The position numbers and the translations under genes were made by a program. Shown here piece by piece: positions 49,901 to 62,645 of a DNA stretch of 64,000 nucleotides. The stretch lies in the NCBI GenBank assembly GCA_022376465.1, contig JACDTU010000012.1, forward strand, positions 1,178,001 through 1,242,000, read 5' to 3'. How positions within the stretch are numbered: the stretch's first letter is position 1; each line of letters opens with the position of its first letter. The stretch comes from Cubamyces lactineus (taxonomy: Eukaryota > Basidiomycota > Agaricomycetes > Polyporales > Polyporaceae). The notes under the pieces were generated by a model. It did not search any database, was not told where the DNA came from, and worked only from the letters and a program-made list of their open reading frames with translations.

Positions 49901-50009
49901 TGTGCTTGTCGCGGTGCTCGTCGTACGAGGCGGGGACGTGCACCGCCGGGAGGGGCTGTTGCGGGAGGTAGAAGACGTTGGACTCATCCGCGTCCATGCT
50001 GGACGACAT
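46907..50009 (-). CDS. ARP5: Actin-related protein Arp5 (INO80 complex)
   Basis: Arp5 is the actin-related subunit that couples the INO80 remodeller to nucleosomes. The start is at 50009 (MSSSMDADESNVFYLPQQPL) and the stop at 46907. The actin fold begins HTPLCIDNGSTNLRFGFCTS; PSLAFCVDSVMSFYHNNLP and DGLVVSFNTASTSVVPVLDG mark the phosphate-binding loops. A long charged insertion in the middle (KKLEADLKKARKKEADGE; KAGYEARERAKREKER and neighbours) is characteristic of Arp5 rather than conventional actin. The C-terminal lobe has CEAWFSPSMAGVDSAGLGEV and NVFLTGGPAQLPNLIPRLH, ending EYEEWGGERVKRWWGGNW. Many short introns split the gene. Its 5' end lies about 390 bp from the stop of VID30, transcribed in the same direction. 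Confidence 0.93.
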
Positions 50010-50399
50010 AAGGGCGAGTGGAAAGCAGAGGGGCTGGACTGAACATGGGCCGCATCTTGCATCTCACGAACTCGTTCCTCGGCGCGCGCTCGCACAACGC
50101 TCATAATTGTCATAGCCTTTTATGGCAACGCCTAGGAGGTGTATAGACGTCCACCCCAGAAAAACATACCGGCCGTCTCATCAGTTCACCAGTCTTATGC
50201 AAGGGATGAGCAGAGTGGATATATTCAGTTCTTGGGCATTACATGAGCAAGTGGTAGTACACCTATCAAACACGAAAGCAGAGCAAAGGATGGTACATAA
50301 TCGTCATACACAAGCACATGTACAACCAGGTCGCAGTAGAGAACAGTCCGGGGGCGCATAATCCGCTAATATACAGCTTTCTTCTTCCCTTCCGCCATA
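50010..50399. promoter_or_regulatory. Spacer between VID30 stop and ARP5 start
   Basis: This 390 bp between two co-directional genes should hold the VID30 terminator and the ARP5 promoter. No distinctive motif is visible. Confidence 0.4.
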
Positions 50400-53147
50400 T
50401 CACCCTTCAAGGAACTCCTTGCGCACGTCAGCAAAGGCAGCCGCACCGACGCCGAGCAAACCGAGGCGCGTCACGCACGCGCTCGTCTGGCGGTACAGCG
50501 TCTCGAGCGCGGGATGCGCAGGACGGCCTCGAGATTCTGCAATTACACGTCGTCAGGTAAAGGACCAACAGCCATAGCTGAGCTACGTACCAAGGATCGC
50601 CTGATTCACCTCCGCCGCGAGAGCGTCGCGTGCAGCTTGCCCTGCTATCTCGGCCACCTCGCCGCCCGCCGCAATCGGGTCTTCATACGCGACGATGCCG
50701 AACGTCCGGCGCAAGTGAGCACGCACCCCGGGGCGCGTGTCGTTCTTGTAGTCCGTCTCCAGCTGCTGCCCATAGCTCAGAGCGGTATGCAGTGCGTCCT
50801 TCGCCATCGCGGAGAGCGCTGCATACGTGCTCTGCGCTGGGGTCGGAGCAGAGGCCGTGGGTGTAGACGTGGACGGTGCGTGGTGGGCCTCGGGCGATGG
50901 GTCGTCCACGTCCATCGCGCCCACTCCATCCATCTCCCCTACTACTCCTTCTCCGACGCCGTCGAGAACCTTGTCTGGCACCACGGCCTCTTTGGGACGT
51001 GCGAGGGAAGCTTCGCGCTCCGCTTCCCGGACCTTGCGCAGCGCGGCGCCAGCCTGCAGATCGAGCTCGACGAACTTGCGACAGCGCAGGCGGAACAGGA
51101 TGAGCCCCTGCTCCCGCTCAAGCACAGAGGGATGGTTGGCGCGGATGAGGGAAAGAGCAGTATCTATGTCCCCGCGGATAATCGCGTTTGTGATCGACAG
51201 TCTGGTATTCAGGTCGCGATCAAGGCCATACTCGCTATCGTAGTCGAGCAACGCTCCTGCACTGGACGTTGACGCGGTCCCAGCCGCACGGGTATCGTCG
51301 GTATCTACCGCCATTGCAGTATCTTCATCGGTGGACGCGGACTTCGACGGCATTGATTCCTTGCCCGCAGCAGACTTTGCTCGCTCCGCACATTGCTTCT
51401 GGAACGCACGCGCCGTACGTGCATACCCGTGGTGTGCGAGATATGCAAGCACGAGCTTGCGTAGAGGGGCCTTGCTCTCCTCGTCTTCCATAGGATCGCC
51501 TCCCGCTGCAGCCTTGGCGTCTTCGGCTTTGAGTTGCTCATCGGACTTACGGGGGCCTAGGCCGAGAAGGCCCCAGTCGACACGGGTGCCCATGATATCG
51601 TTCCATACCTTGTCTCGTCGCCCGCGGACGTGCTCCTCGATCGCATACCGGAACGGCGCATTTCCAAAGTTGGCTCGAATGGACTCGTTCGTCTGCCTCA
51701 TGCCGATGCACGGGTATATCTCGGTCGTCTTCCCAACGTTCTCGAAGACCAGCCCTGCCCACAGCCGTTCACTCAACACGAGGCATAAAGGCTAAATGTG
51801 CGGATATCGTACCGAGGAACGAACCGTTCTTCGTGTAGAAGACGCGGTTCTGACTGAAGTCGATCCCGCAACCAATCACATCGCCGGCTGTGTCCTGGAT
51901 GTGAGGATCGTCGCTCCACAGACGAAGCCAATCTACGCACTGTCGAAAGTCGGACCGAATGGACTGCCATCCTTGTGTCCGGGGAAGGCCCATCCGTCGT
52001 CAGCATGGTATCCCCAGCTGTTCCTCTCCCATCCCGGAAGACGAGAGAGACGCACATCGGGCGCAGAAAACCTGCTACACGGTTAGCATGACGCAACTCC
52101 AATACGTTCGTAAACGTACCCAATACTGATCGGCCTGGATAGTAGACAGCCTTTAGCATTTCAGATGTTCGGTGTCAGCGGAAGAACTCACCCCTTCGGG
52201 CATTTATGCAGGATCTCGACTTCGTAGTAGTATATTCCACACGCGGGAGGAATCGGATGGTTGGCCCGAGCAGCGCTCGACTCTCGATCGCCCACGCAGG
52301 ACGGTCCGGTGAAGGTCAAATCTCGCCCGTCATTCGCAACACTCAAAGAAGGCATACGGTCCTGGTCGCTCCATCTGGTCGGTAGCATCAGCACCGTGTT
52401 AGTGCTGAGTACCGTAACAGCACCGACTGCGGGCGGGGGCGGGGGCGGAGTGGCGACGCTTTCGTCGTCACTATCGCCGACCGGAGAAAGATCGCGTCGG
52501 AAGTAGGGGTACGGGATACTCGGTGGCGCAGGACTGGCACTTGACCTTACGTCTTGAGCTGAGACTGCATATGGAATGGGTCTTGCCGCGGGCACAAGCA
52601 CAGAGGGTGCAGGTTCCGTGTGAAGCATGTCCCGTAGGGACGAGTAGTCCAGGTAGGCGGGCCGTGGGAAGCCAAGAGGTGGTGTGTGAGCAGCATGAGC
52701 TGTCGATGTAGTCGTCCGCTGAGAAAGAGAGCTGGAGCTGACTGTGCTCTGGGAGCGTACACCTGCGCTGAGACGTCGGGGGCGTACAGGAGAGGTGGCC
52801 GAGGCATATGGGGCGTTGCACGCGGGATCACGAGACGGAGTTGGGGAAGTAGTGGCCCTGATAATGCGGGGCTCGAAAACGGGAGTGGTATTGATCTGTG
52901 TAGGGCCTGCAGGGCGACCTCGGGGGATGGAATTCAGCGCAGAGGAGTAGCTCGTGGAGACAGATCGTGCGAGCGGGGGAGGAAGACGCGCAGGGCTGAG
53001 ACTGCTACCCGCCCCAGCCGTGCTGACTGGGCGGGTACGAGCGGTAGGATTAGGGCTGAAAGACAAGGAGATCACATTCTCAAGATTCCGAGCTGTAGAA
53101 CTAGGCGGGATTGGTATACTTGCGGAACGAGATTGTCGTGTGGACAT
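50400..53147 (-). CDS. VID30: Gid1/Vid30 (RanBPM-like) subunit of the GID/CTLH ubiquitin ligase
   Basis: This is the RanBP9/RanBP10 orthologue, a scaffold of the GID/CTLH E3 complex that degrades gluconeogenic enzymes in yeast. The start is at 53147 (MSTRQSRSASIPIPPSSTAR). A long disordered serine/proline-rich N-terminus precedes the SPRY domain (ACGIYYYEVEILHKC; VIGCGIDFSQNRVFYTKNGS; AGLVFENVGKTTEIYPCIGM). A LisH motif follows (APLRKLVLAYLAHHGYARTA, about 51,467-51,390), then the CTLH/CRA region (TRLSITNAIIRGDIDTALSL; LILFRLRCRKFVEL; AQSTYAALSAMAKDAL), interrupted by a long acidic/alanine-rich insert. The last short exon ends the CRA domain. Splice sites near 52,190-52,080 are less certain. 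Confidence 0.92.
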
Positions 53148-54638
53148 CGTTGCAGCAGTAGAGTAGCAGGTAGCGACCACAGCGGCCTAAATGTGGGTAA
53201 GCCGGAGAGGGGATATAATGGGAGATTACGGCGAAGGCCTGCGGCAGACAAACCATCGTTCGTTATCTACCCAAAGACCTTTGCAGCGACGACGTACCTG
53301 CTCGAGTCAATGATGTCCCCTCCTTGTCCTTTGCCGTATACTAGGACACCGAGCGTTTCGCACACGATCTCAGCGTGCGAGCGTGATTATGAGCGGATGT
53401 GTACGGCGCGCTCTCGGCTAGTCGGGTATATGACTAGTATTCCAGCCCTCTTCAACCCTTCAAGCTGTCTCAACGGTATGTTGCGGTCGCGCTCGCAGTC
53501 GCCGTCGGGCCAGAGAGTGTGGGGGAAGACGGAGGAAAGTGGGATGATGGTAGTCCGAAAGAGAGGAGACTACGAACCTAGGCCGCTCAAGTGACCGCGG
53601 ACTCATGACTTGTCTCCTGACCATCATCTTCTCTCTGCATAGTTGGCTGCTCGGCGACATCTCTCCTTTCATTCTCTCGCTCAGTCAGGTGTATGCAAGC
53701 ATCGTTAGCCCCGACGCAGCTCTCAGGAGCAAATGAGAGCTCGCCATCTCTGTGTAGTACAGCTGTCTGGAGTGGATAACCGTTCTCCCTCAAGACGGAC
53801 GCGATGAACGAATGCAGACGCCTTCTTGCGTGCTCATACAGTGTCAACACTTCCATCACTCCTATGCATGCTATTGCATTGCAATATCTGGCCAAGTGCA
53901 CGCGGTACTTTCCACTTCTTTGCTCGTGCCCGGTCAGGAAGAGAGGGTCTGTTTGGAAGTAGACGTGGCAAGAGGACATGCGTGAATGGGTGTTCTACTT
54001 CCCAACTACACGATGCAGCTCGCACAACTGTATCATAAGCATTGCCTGAATGGTAATGTGCACTTCCGCTCGTGTCTCTTGATGCAAACATTATATTCTG
54101 TCATCTCATGCAGTTCCTTCCCATTAGGATGCTCTCTACTCTGCAACATATTAACTCCGCAAGATAGTAGAACACAGTGCGTGCTCAGCCATATTAGCGC
54201 CTGTGGCAGTCGAGCGAGGGCGAGAGCAGCAATAATCACATCCACATGCACCCTGATCATATAACTCCTATCGATACCGCGTCAGGCTCTCAGTGGAGAC
54301 GTTAGTTGAAGCGACCGACGAAGGATTCCCAGCCTTTAAGCATGAGGGATGACAATTGATCCCGCGAGTCTACTTACGGGTTCGATGCTCTAGATGTTCC
54401 AGGACGATCGCCGTCACAATCATGAGCACCATGTTTTGATGCGGGGCATATCCACGACTTCCCGCACCCGCACCTGGCAGGTCCCATAGCTGGTGAGTAT
54501 GTGATGTCGGGAGAAAGGGCGGGATTACGGCACGTCCGCAGCGGTTGGCTGTGTACCTTTCTACGGTCCTGATAGATGATCCACAATCTGCACCTTCAAT
54601 ACCAGAGTGCGTCCGCTTTTCCACCGCTGCCGAGCGTG
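53148..54638. other. Intergenic region with a possible unrecognised minus-strand gene
   Basis: About 1.5 kb between the divergent VID30 and EF-hand genes. Apart from the weak minus-strand candidate listed separately, nothing is recognised. Confidence 0.4.
53263..53979 (-). CDS. Possible uncharacterised gene, family not recognised
   Basis: On the minus strand, an ATG at 53979 opens a 130-codon frame (MSSCHVYFQTDPLFLTGHEQ) whose middle looks like globular protein (LYEHARRRLHSFIASVLREN). Further down, a stretch around 53,573-53,395 reads LWPDGDCERDRNIPLRQLEG and LKRAGILVIYPTSRERAVHI. A continuation gives CETLGVLVYGKGQGGDIIDS, followed by a plausible donor. These residues look like real protein, but the segments are separated by stop codons, and I could not find splice sites that join them cleanly. 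It may be a gene with introns I misread, or a decaying gene. No function is proposed. Confidence 0.25.
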
Positions 54639-57600
54639 ATGTCTTTGGTGGGCTTTGCGAAGCGCTTTCGGCGCCGCAAAACCAAAGACAGCAGCGTACC
54701 CTCGAGCGGCAAGGATTCCTCGAGCACCGCCGACACCCGAGACAAATCTCTACCTCAAGTATCGGAGGTCAAGGCTTTGGATGATGTCTCTTCTGTGCAG
54801 CATGCTTCAGATGCTTGCATGCCAGGAACCATGGCGATGCCAATGCCTCAGCCCAATATCGCGACGCCGCTTGTGCACGCTAATGTGATGGACGGCGCGT
54901 TGGCAGACTTGCAGACCATGCATGAACAACTAGAAGCTGGTCCGTCTATTCCAAGTCGTGACAGGGCAATAGACACGCTAGGTAAGCTCTTTCCTCTACG
55001 GTACAAGATCTGCAATATATTCATTGGTATGTGGATAGGCAGTAAAGTTAACACCCTCGTGGACCAGACCAACAAGGCGATGTCTGTCATCGACAACGAT
55101 GTCGCCCCCGTTGTGTCTGCGCTCAACAAAACAGACATTGCGCAGAAGATCGAGCGGGGCATCCGGCATTTCACGGACGACATCCCTTGGCTGATGAAGG
55201 GACTTGACGAACTTGCCAGAATCCATCCTGCGGTGACCGGTATGAGGCGCTATCCACGCGTTGGATGTGTTCCTTCTGACATCTCATGCATCTCATGCAG
55301 TGGCCGTTTTGGCATTTAAGGCGGTCTATGCCCTTGAGACCACGCGACAAGAGAACGATCGTCGCGTCATCACTCTCTATGTTGAGATGAAAGACATGAT
55401 GATGGTCATGGTCCAGTATGTGACGTACATCTGATTCAACTTCTGATGGCCGATGAAGCAGTATAACAGGCTCAAGGGGGTGGAAAGTCGCAATCATGTG
55501 GGACTCGACGGGCGCGTTCTGAAAGACCGTCTTGAGGACCTCGCGGAGAGGACAGCGAAAGATATCAAGGACTGTGCGAACTTGTGCGATACGTTCCTCA
55601 AGAAACGGCTGATCGTCAAGGTCCTCAAAGGGCCGGTGTGGGCAGACAAGCTCGCAAGTTTCGTGCAGACGTTTGCCGACCGCAAAGCCGATTTCCAGTT
55701 CGCGCTTGTCATGCACAGCGCGAACACGATCAGTGATGTGAAGAAACAGAACTACGAGATTGACGCGAAGTATGTTCTCCTATTTCGGTAAAGCTATGCC
55801 TGTCTCATTCCCTTCTCCCAGGATCGACGTTATCATTGCGCTTTTTGGCCGCTTTGTTACGTCGGAGGAACGTCGACTGGCCGAAGAGGTGAAGAGCAAC
55901 GGTGGCGCGCTGAAAGTCCGCCAGAACGACGAATACCTGAAATCTCTAATGGCGCTCGATATCAGCATACGCCATGGTCCCGTTCCAGGTGCCGCTCCTG
56001 GTAGAGACCAGCTAGCTGGTAGAAGGCGCGAGAGCGCTGCCCCCATTTCGCGAGAGGTTCGCCCTGGTATTTCGAGAGAACTGGCTGCGAGAGCGAGGGA
56101 TGGCGGGAAGGAGACACTGATATCCCTGGAGGACCTGAAGTGGGAGCTACGCGAGGACATCGACGAAGCCCTCGAGAGGAACCTGGAGACCTTCCTCGGC
56201 AAGTTCGAGCTCCAAGTTAGCATGCTGCAGGCTGCGCTCGAGAGGTACATACGCGAAGAGAATGACCGGATCATCGGAGCAGTGAAGGATGTGGTCTTAC
56301 AAGGCCCACATCTGAAGGTCAAGGATCCGGTGCGTAACATGAGTGTTGCAGCACCTAAGATGCTACCCATTGACGTGCCGCTGCGATTTTAGGAGCTGCG
56401 CAAGATGTGGCAAGACATGGTCAGCTCTTCCATTCTAATAGATGTCAATCCAAGTCGCCTACTGATATAGCCTCTGTCGGTAGAACTGGCGGAGCAACGT
56501 GAAGGCGCGCCTGCTCGTCATGACCTTGCGCGACTACTACAGGGATGTCATTGAGGAGGCCCGACGTGCGCCTGGCGAGCAGCCAATTCTCAATGACGAG
56601 TGGACGCTCGCATTCCTGGGTCCAACCTGGTTCCAGTCCATGTTTGAAGCGTTTGACGATGACGCTTCCGGGTATATCACTATCGCGGAGATCAATAAGT
56701 TCATGGAACAGCGTCCGGCTGCACTCAAATGGAGGTTGGTGTGTTACGGTCTTGGAAAGAATTGTACGATCGCTAACGGTATCCCCAAGCGTCCCGCGTT
56801 GGTTCGCATTCTGGGCAGTCGGTATGTTGAACTGGCCCTTTCGGCTCGAGCCACAGCTCTGGAAGCTGACGATTCATGCGAAAAGGATGGTGCACTGGTG
56901 CGACGATGTACGCCATTCGGATCAGGGAGCTACTCGCCAGCATCCGAGCAGCGCTGCAATATGTGCTCCCTCTCAACCGGCGAGCTGCCGACGACTACCT
57001 CCGGACGACATGGGTACCGGTACTGAGGCTCATCCAGAGGGTTTCCCCTCGCGCGGACTCGGCGATAGAAGATAAGTTCCGAGATTACTACGAGTACGAG
57101 GAGCAACGCCTGCGCTCGAATCTGGAACGAATTAAGTACTACATCGACGCATCTGACACGGTGTCCCTGGTGCTTGGTTCCAATAGGCTAGAAGCGGTAT
57201 GTTGCGCTACATCTCACCTAAGATTGAGTAGGGTACTCAACGATCACAGACTCTGCTCCCTGTCCTGTGGCTTCTTCTCGAGAACGACTATCGCAAGTTC
57301 AGAGCTGCCCGACACGTTATACTTGCAGACAGCGAACTCAAGAATTCCTCTGCGACCATAGAACAGATATCCTACGCGGTCAAAGAGAGATATTATGTGT
57401 TGAGAGGTGAGGAGGAAGCCGTACACTCTGGCATGTGTCATGTGATGAAGCAAACCTTTCCCTAGACCTCTTTGAGAACCAGAAACTCGACTTAGCCAGC
57501 AGGTTTGAAACCTACGCCTGTGGTCTAGTACGTCGTTCACCTACCTCGCGGATGGTCGATTGTGACCATGCAGCAGTTTTACTACGAGCATTTCGAACCC

Positions 57601-59974
57601 AAGTTCTGGGAAGAGTTCCAAACCGACCTTACACCTCCAAGGCTCGCAGCAGTCTACGATGACGAAGCGGTAGACATGTCGGGTATCGCGCAGGTCACGG
57701 ACGTCAACTCTGGTATTGAGTTATACAACGCCGTCGACGAGGAGACCGAAGAGGATCTCCTCGCCCCTATGCCTGTCAAGTCCATGTAAGTGGTCTTTCC
57801 AACATAAGGTCTCGATGGGGATTTGAGCTTGAGTTCGTGGCGAATAGTCTAGGACTCTGGCATGGGTTCACCTACATCCCGGAAACATACCCAACAAGAT
57901 CGATGTTTTCCCTCCGCTTCCACTACTCGGACTTAGAAGGAGAAAACTTCACAGCATCTGGCGTCGAATACGACGGGGACACGTACAGGATTTCCGGCAG
58001 GTGCACAGTAGATGAAGACGGCACCATCCTCGCAAAATTCACCCTAGCATATAGCGGACACCTCGTCATGCACTATAACGGCCGCCTAGTAGACGAATAC
58101 ACCATCGAGGGCAAACGCGGGTTTTCGGCGGACGAAGGAGATCAGGGGGATTTCATCCTCAAGAGGATTCCCGCCGAGTACATGTCCTTGCGGCCTAGTC
58201 CACTACGGCTTCGCGACGGCAATAGGCGACTAGAATTGTGGCAATATGCGATCTCCGCCGTCTTGCATGACGTCCGCCGGCGGAACTGGTCCTGGTCTTA
58301 CTTCGCGGGGAGACGTGACGCCCGCAAGCTCTACCTCAAGGTCATGTCCCGGTCGTTCACGATATCGAGCCCAGACTTCAGGGAGCAGCTGGCTCGTAGC
58401 AGGCAATTGTGCAATGCGCAAGACGCTCGCTTTTACTACACAATCTACGAATGCCAAGATCGTATAATTCCATTCCATAGGTACGTTATGGGTCTGCACC
58501 ACACGTCCGAGCAATATAGCTCACCGAATAACTCCGATCGCAGTTACCGTTTCTGCGTATCCCCCGAATGCCGCGACGTCGTCTCCGGAGCGTGTATGAT
58601 CTGCGTCAACTGCGCCCCGGCCAACGAGTGCCCCGTTTCTCTGTACTGCTTTTGCGACAAGCCGGCGTGTTACAACTACGCCCACGACGACTCCCTGTAC
58701 GGTTTAGAAGCGCGCCACAACGGCTCCCATGACTTTGTGAAGGTCCGGACCATCCTCCACGATCCCGACGTCATCAGCCTCATTAACCGAGCGGCTGACA
58801 ACTTGAGATGGATGCGGCGGCGAACCGACACGCCCCCGCCGGATCCGCCGGGGGCTACGTCTGACGAGGGGGACCCCGACATCGTGGAATCCATCGATTC
58901 CACTACCGACTCGAAATCGCATATCAACACCGAAGACGACCAAGTCTGTAGCGGACCTGCTCAGCACGCTATGGATGTAATCTCAGTGTCGTCCAGCCAA
59001 AGTCAATCGCACCGTTGCGTCGAGACGACTAAGGACTCAGAGGTCCCGTTGCAAATACAAGGCTCCTCTGTACCAGCCCCCGATGACGGTGAAAGCTCAG
59101 ATGCGCGAGAGAATAGCGTTCCATCTCCAGCAGATGTACCTCTGCCCAGTACAGATGGCTCCGAAGACACAGGAAGTGCTCCCTGGGAGGGTACGAAGGA
59201 CGCACATTCGGAGAGCACCGAAGATGTCGTTGAAGACGTACAGCCCCCCGACGCCGACGCAGATGACGCCAGTGTCTCCGGGGACTATTCTCCCCCGTCA
59301 AGCGTGGCGCAAAATCCGGTCTGCAAAATCTGCCAAGAGCCTGTGTACATGGGTCAGTGCTGGCTCTGCCTTCAATGTCAGGGTACGTCTGCCCCAAATA
59401 CTCCGAGGTCCAACGACGATCCTTAGCGCATCTAATTATCCAGGTGCAGCAGTATACATCTGCAACGACTGCGAAGCCCGGCAGCTCATCGCCTGCGCCG
59501 TCTGTCTTAAGCCGTTCCCGCAGCCGGAATGGTATTGGGGCTCTCGAGCTGGTGCGTCCCGCCTCTCGCGCTGGATGCAATCGCTCTAGTGATCGGGATG
59601 ACACTCCTCCCGCAGACGACTTCATCTGCGACCAATGCGCAGCGCACGGCCGCAAAGAGAAGGCAGACCCCAACTTCAACCACGAACGATGCCACGTCGC
59701 CACCCACGAGCTCGTCATGTGCAAGCGCGCCCCGCAAGCCCCTCCGGACCCGCCGCGGGAGCCGTATCTCTCTACGGAGCAGAGGCTCGCGCGCCTCGAG
59801 GCGCGGGTGACGGCGATGGATACGCGGCTGGAGCAGCTGCAGGCGTGCTTGGTTCAGCTCGCGCAGACGCAGACGGACATGCAGCGGGCTATCGTGGCGA
59901 AACTGGACGAGGCGTTGGTGAGCGTGTCTGGGAGGCCGATGAATGGACACGCTGGGAGTTGGGCTCCAGCATAA
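54639..59974 (+). CDS. Large EF-hand and zinc-finger protein with a helical N-terminal domain
   Basis: The full protein is unfamiliar, but parts resemble an Agaricomycete family carrying an EF-hand. The start MSLVGFAKRFRRRK is at 54639 and the stop TAA at 59972. The N-terminus is helical (FIGMWIGSKVNTLVDQTNKA; FKAVYALETTRQENDRRVIT; KDCANLCDTFLKKRLIVKVL), a pattern that recalls the N-terminal domains of fungal NLR-like proteins. A single canonical EF-hand loop, DDDASGYITIAE, lies at 56655-56690. A beta-rich module follows (SGVEYDGDTYRISGRCTVDE; MHYNGRLVDEYTIEGK, about 57,950-58,115). Next comes a cysteine cluster ending HNGSHDFVKVR (58,549-58,745), a serine/acid-rich linker, a second ZZ-like cluster (CKICQEPVYMGQCWLCLQC onward, 59,317-59,730) and a C-terminal coiled coil (TEQRLARLEARVTAMDTRLE). 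The splice at 57787 joins the EF-hand half to the zinc-finger half in frame, supporting one gene. Exon ends elsewhere are approximate. Confidence 0.75.
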
Positions 59975-60173
59975 CGTAAAAGTAGGAGAGCTATTGTCGC
60001 TTTGTTCGGCGACTCCGTTCACATTGGTAACTTCGACAATTGACTGAATACTGAGGAAAGCGGCCGAGAATGCTGATGGCGCCAAGCATTAGCCGCAGGC
60101 CGCGACGATCATGCAAGACATGAACTTACACAGGTACGAACCACGATAATCTCGTAGTGTCGGTGTGCGACGT

Positions 60174-60640
60174 TCAAGAGCGATAGTTGAGCGTAACATG
60201 ACAGCTCGAACAGCCACCGTTGTTGGTGCCGTAGCTGCCGCATGCGTGGGAGCACGTCCCCAGGATCGTATTGGCCGTATTGATGATGACCTGGCCCGAC
60301 ACCGGCTGAGCCCCGGCACCGTTGGTCGCATATATCACTGGGGCGCATGCACCATTAGCAGCAGAAAGATAAACAGTGGGCGACCAACGACAGCTGCATA
60401 AAGACACTTGCTATAGCAGCTTCCGACGGAAAATTGGGCTTGATCAGTGTAGGTCGCGCCGGCGTTAACGCTGGCGATGGCCTGTGCACAATCGCCGCGG
60501 ATGTTTCTGGAGGTGCAAAGCCCGCTGCCATTGCAATTGTTGCCGTATTCCGCCTCGCGCTTGGTCAAGCTCGTCGCGGGGTTTGCGATCGAGCAGACGG
60601 TCAGAGCCGCGAGGGCAGCGAGGACGGTGAAGGCGTGCAT
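60174..60640 (-). CDS. KP4-like small secreted protein (killer-toxin family), junction unresolved
   Basis: This short minus-strand gene encodes a cysteine-rich secreted protein resembling the KP4 killer-toxin family, which occurs in many fungal genomes. The start at 60640 begins a signal peptide (MHAFTVLAALAALTVCSIA), followed by a KR pair that could be a processing site. The first cysteines lie in an NCNGSGLC motif shortly after. The last segment, in another frame, ends with the closely spaced terminal cysteines and the VTLNY-like end typical of the family, with the stop at 60174. Between about 60,410 and 60,345 the two parts do not join in one frame. Either an intron with a weak donor (a GCTAAT branch-like motif is present) or a frameshift separates them, so the gene may be spliced or broken. 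Family call by cysteine pattern only. Confidence 0.55.
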
Positions 60641-62645
60641 ATTCGTCTGATGAACTTGGGCCCGGGCGGCGGGGAGGGTGGCTGTTCGAGATGCGAGTTG
60701 AATGGGCTTAGGACGAGAGGTACATGGCTGCATGTGTGCCCTTTTATACGTATCTTGGGTGGTGCGCGTTTGCTTGGTGTCACTGCCAGCGTACGGTGAT
60801 CTCCGGTGGAAGACTTGAGCCAGCGTATGCAGTGTACACTGTCTTCATACTAGAAGCTGTATGCATTTCTATCTGATGTTTAGCGGCCTCAACTATTCGG
60901 TGAGCTATTGAGGTGATAAACATCGTGTCACCTATTACAACCTCCCGAGGCGTACCGGGCAACGCATATTTGTCCGAGTAAGGGCTCTATCCAGAGGAGT
61001 GTGTGCATGGCGCTCAAGGCAAGTGTCAGCGGTATGGCTACTGATACTGAACGTGTGATCCTAAGGGAGGTCCGTCTTAGGGAATGTCGTTGAACTAAAG
61101 TCTTGCCGAAAGCCGGTCAACTCCCTACAATGATGGGCGTCTCCGGTGGACGATAGAAAGATACGTACCAGATATGGTATCCTGGAGGAATTCCCGCCCA
61201 CTGGCACGCTCGCCGTTCTATGAACGTAGGTGAGTTTACCAAACCATCTCTACTCCGTCGAGGAAGCTGTCGGCTGCTGGCCAGTCTGCCAGACCCGTGA
61301 TGGACACCAGGACAGCGATGTGCGGAGCGGTGGTCATATGAGCTGATGGCAGAGTTTATCTGGTAGAAAGGTAGCGATTTCAGATGGGACATATCTTCTC
61401 CTTTACTTCCCTCCGATGGTAGCCCTGCCCGACATAGTTGCGACTTGACGTTACATGCGATGTCATCAGTTCCATATCGTAAGAGGCCAATTGTGAACTC
61501 TGATGCAAGATCAATAGGGACAAGGGGGGAAAACCTGAGAAAACACAGTGGCGATTCATCGCCAAACCGATGAGCCTGGCGGTCTGCAAGGACCTTAGGA
61601 CGCCAAAGCAGACACCAGTATGGATTGAAACTCAGCTTTCTCACGCTACCGTCCAAGTGGTGGCGTTAAGCGCCGAGTATCGACCACCTTCAAGCTTCCC
61701 TAGCAAGACATCCGTTTCTCGCTCAACTTTGATTCTCTTGCCCATAGCACCAGGCTTGGCTGTACGCTCTACCTCTAAGGCCAAACAGGAGTCTGGGCCT
61801 TTGTGCGGGTATTTTGGTATAACGGGAAGGGTAAGGGACCGTAGGCATTGGCTGGTGATATAGCCCTGAATGCAGCTGCAAACGCCGCCCCCTCTTCATA
61901 CATTCGATGGGCCTAGTGCGCTGTAATCATGCGAGGTCCCGGTACGTCGCTCTTCGCGTTGTATGCGGTCTAGTCTCTGAAGGTGCTGTCTTGCTAGCTC
62001 CTGAGTGTACGAGGACATACGCCGAGGAGAACCTCAAATCTCCTGAGGATGCCGCCCCCTTAATGCACTGCTGATAAGGAGGGGTGCAGGCCAGGCTGAT
62101 GACGTGCTGAAAATGCAAGGATACGCCAGGTAAGATGCATCCCGGTCGTTGCCCACGTTTTCATACGAGCGTGCCGACCATAACCAACGTGGTATTTTGC
62201 CTGGTCTTGCAGCACCCAGTGTCGTACCTATGAGCAAAAGCCTAGGAGCGTTTAATTTAAGGAGGCTGGCCAGAAGAGAGCAGCCGGCGTTAGCACAGGA
62301 TTTGTGGTGCCTCGTCGATCAAAAAACATGGCGCGACCGACGGACCGCGCGTACCGATCGCGATCTCCCCTTGCCAGTCCGGGAGTTTGTTCAACGGCGG
62401 ATGGTCTGGATCCACTCGCCCTGAATGTCCCCGCAAAATGCGGCCCTCGCGTGGCCAGTCTCCACCGCTAGCTGTCGCCACAGGTTCTTGCTTGAAGCCC
62501 TATCGATGATAGCCAAAGTCTTATTAATTTCGTGCCCCGGCGGGTTCGTCTCCGAGACCCCTCGAGGGTCGACCAAGGGCTCTTCTCAACCATCCTTCTC
62601 CCTTTCTTCTACTCTCCCTCAGTACTCGTCGACGCTGGCCTAGAT
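60641..62645. other. Intergenic region without recognised genes
   Basis: About 2 kb between divergent genes. A 179-codon minus-strand frame (61117-61656) and several shorter ones show no resemblance to a known family. I see no repeats or transposon ends. Confidence 0.45.

Noticed and set aside
61117..61656. 179-codon minus-strand frame
   Set aside because: No recognisable motif, no supporting exons on either side and composition like the surrounding non-coding DNA.
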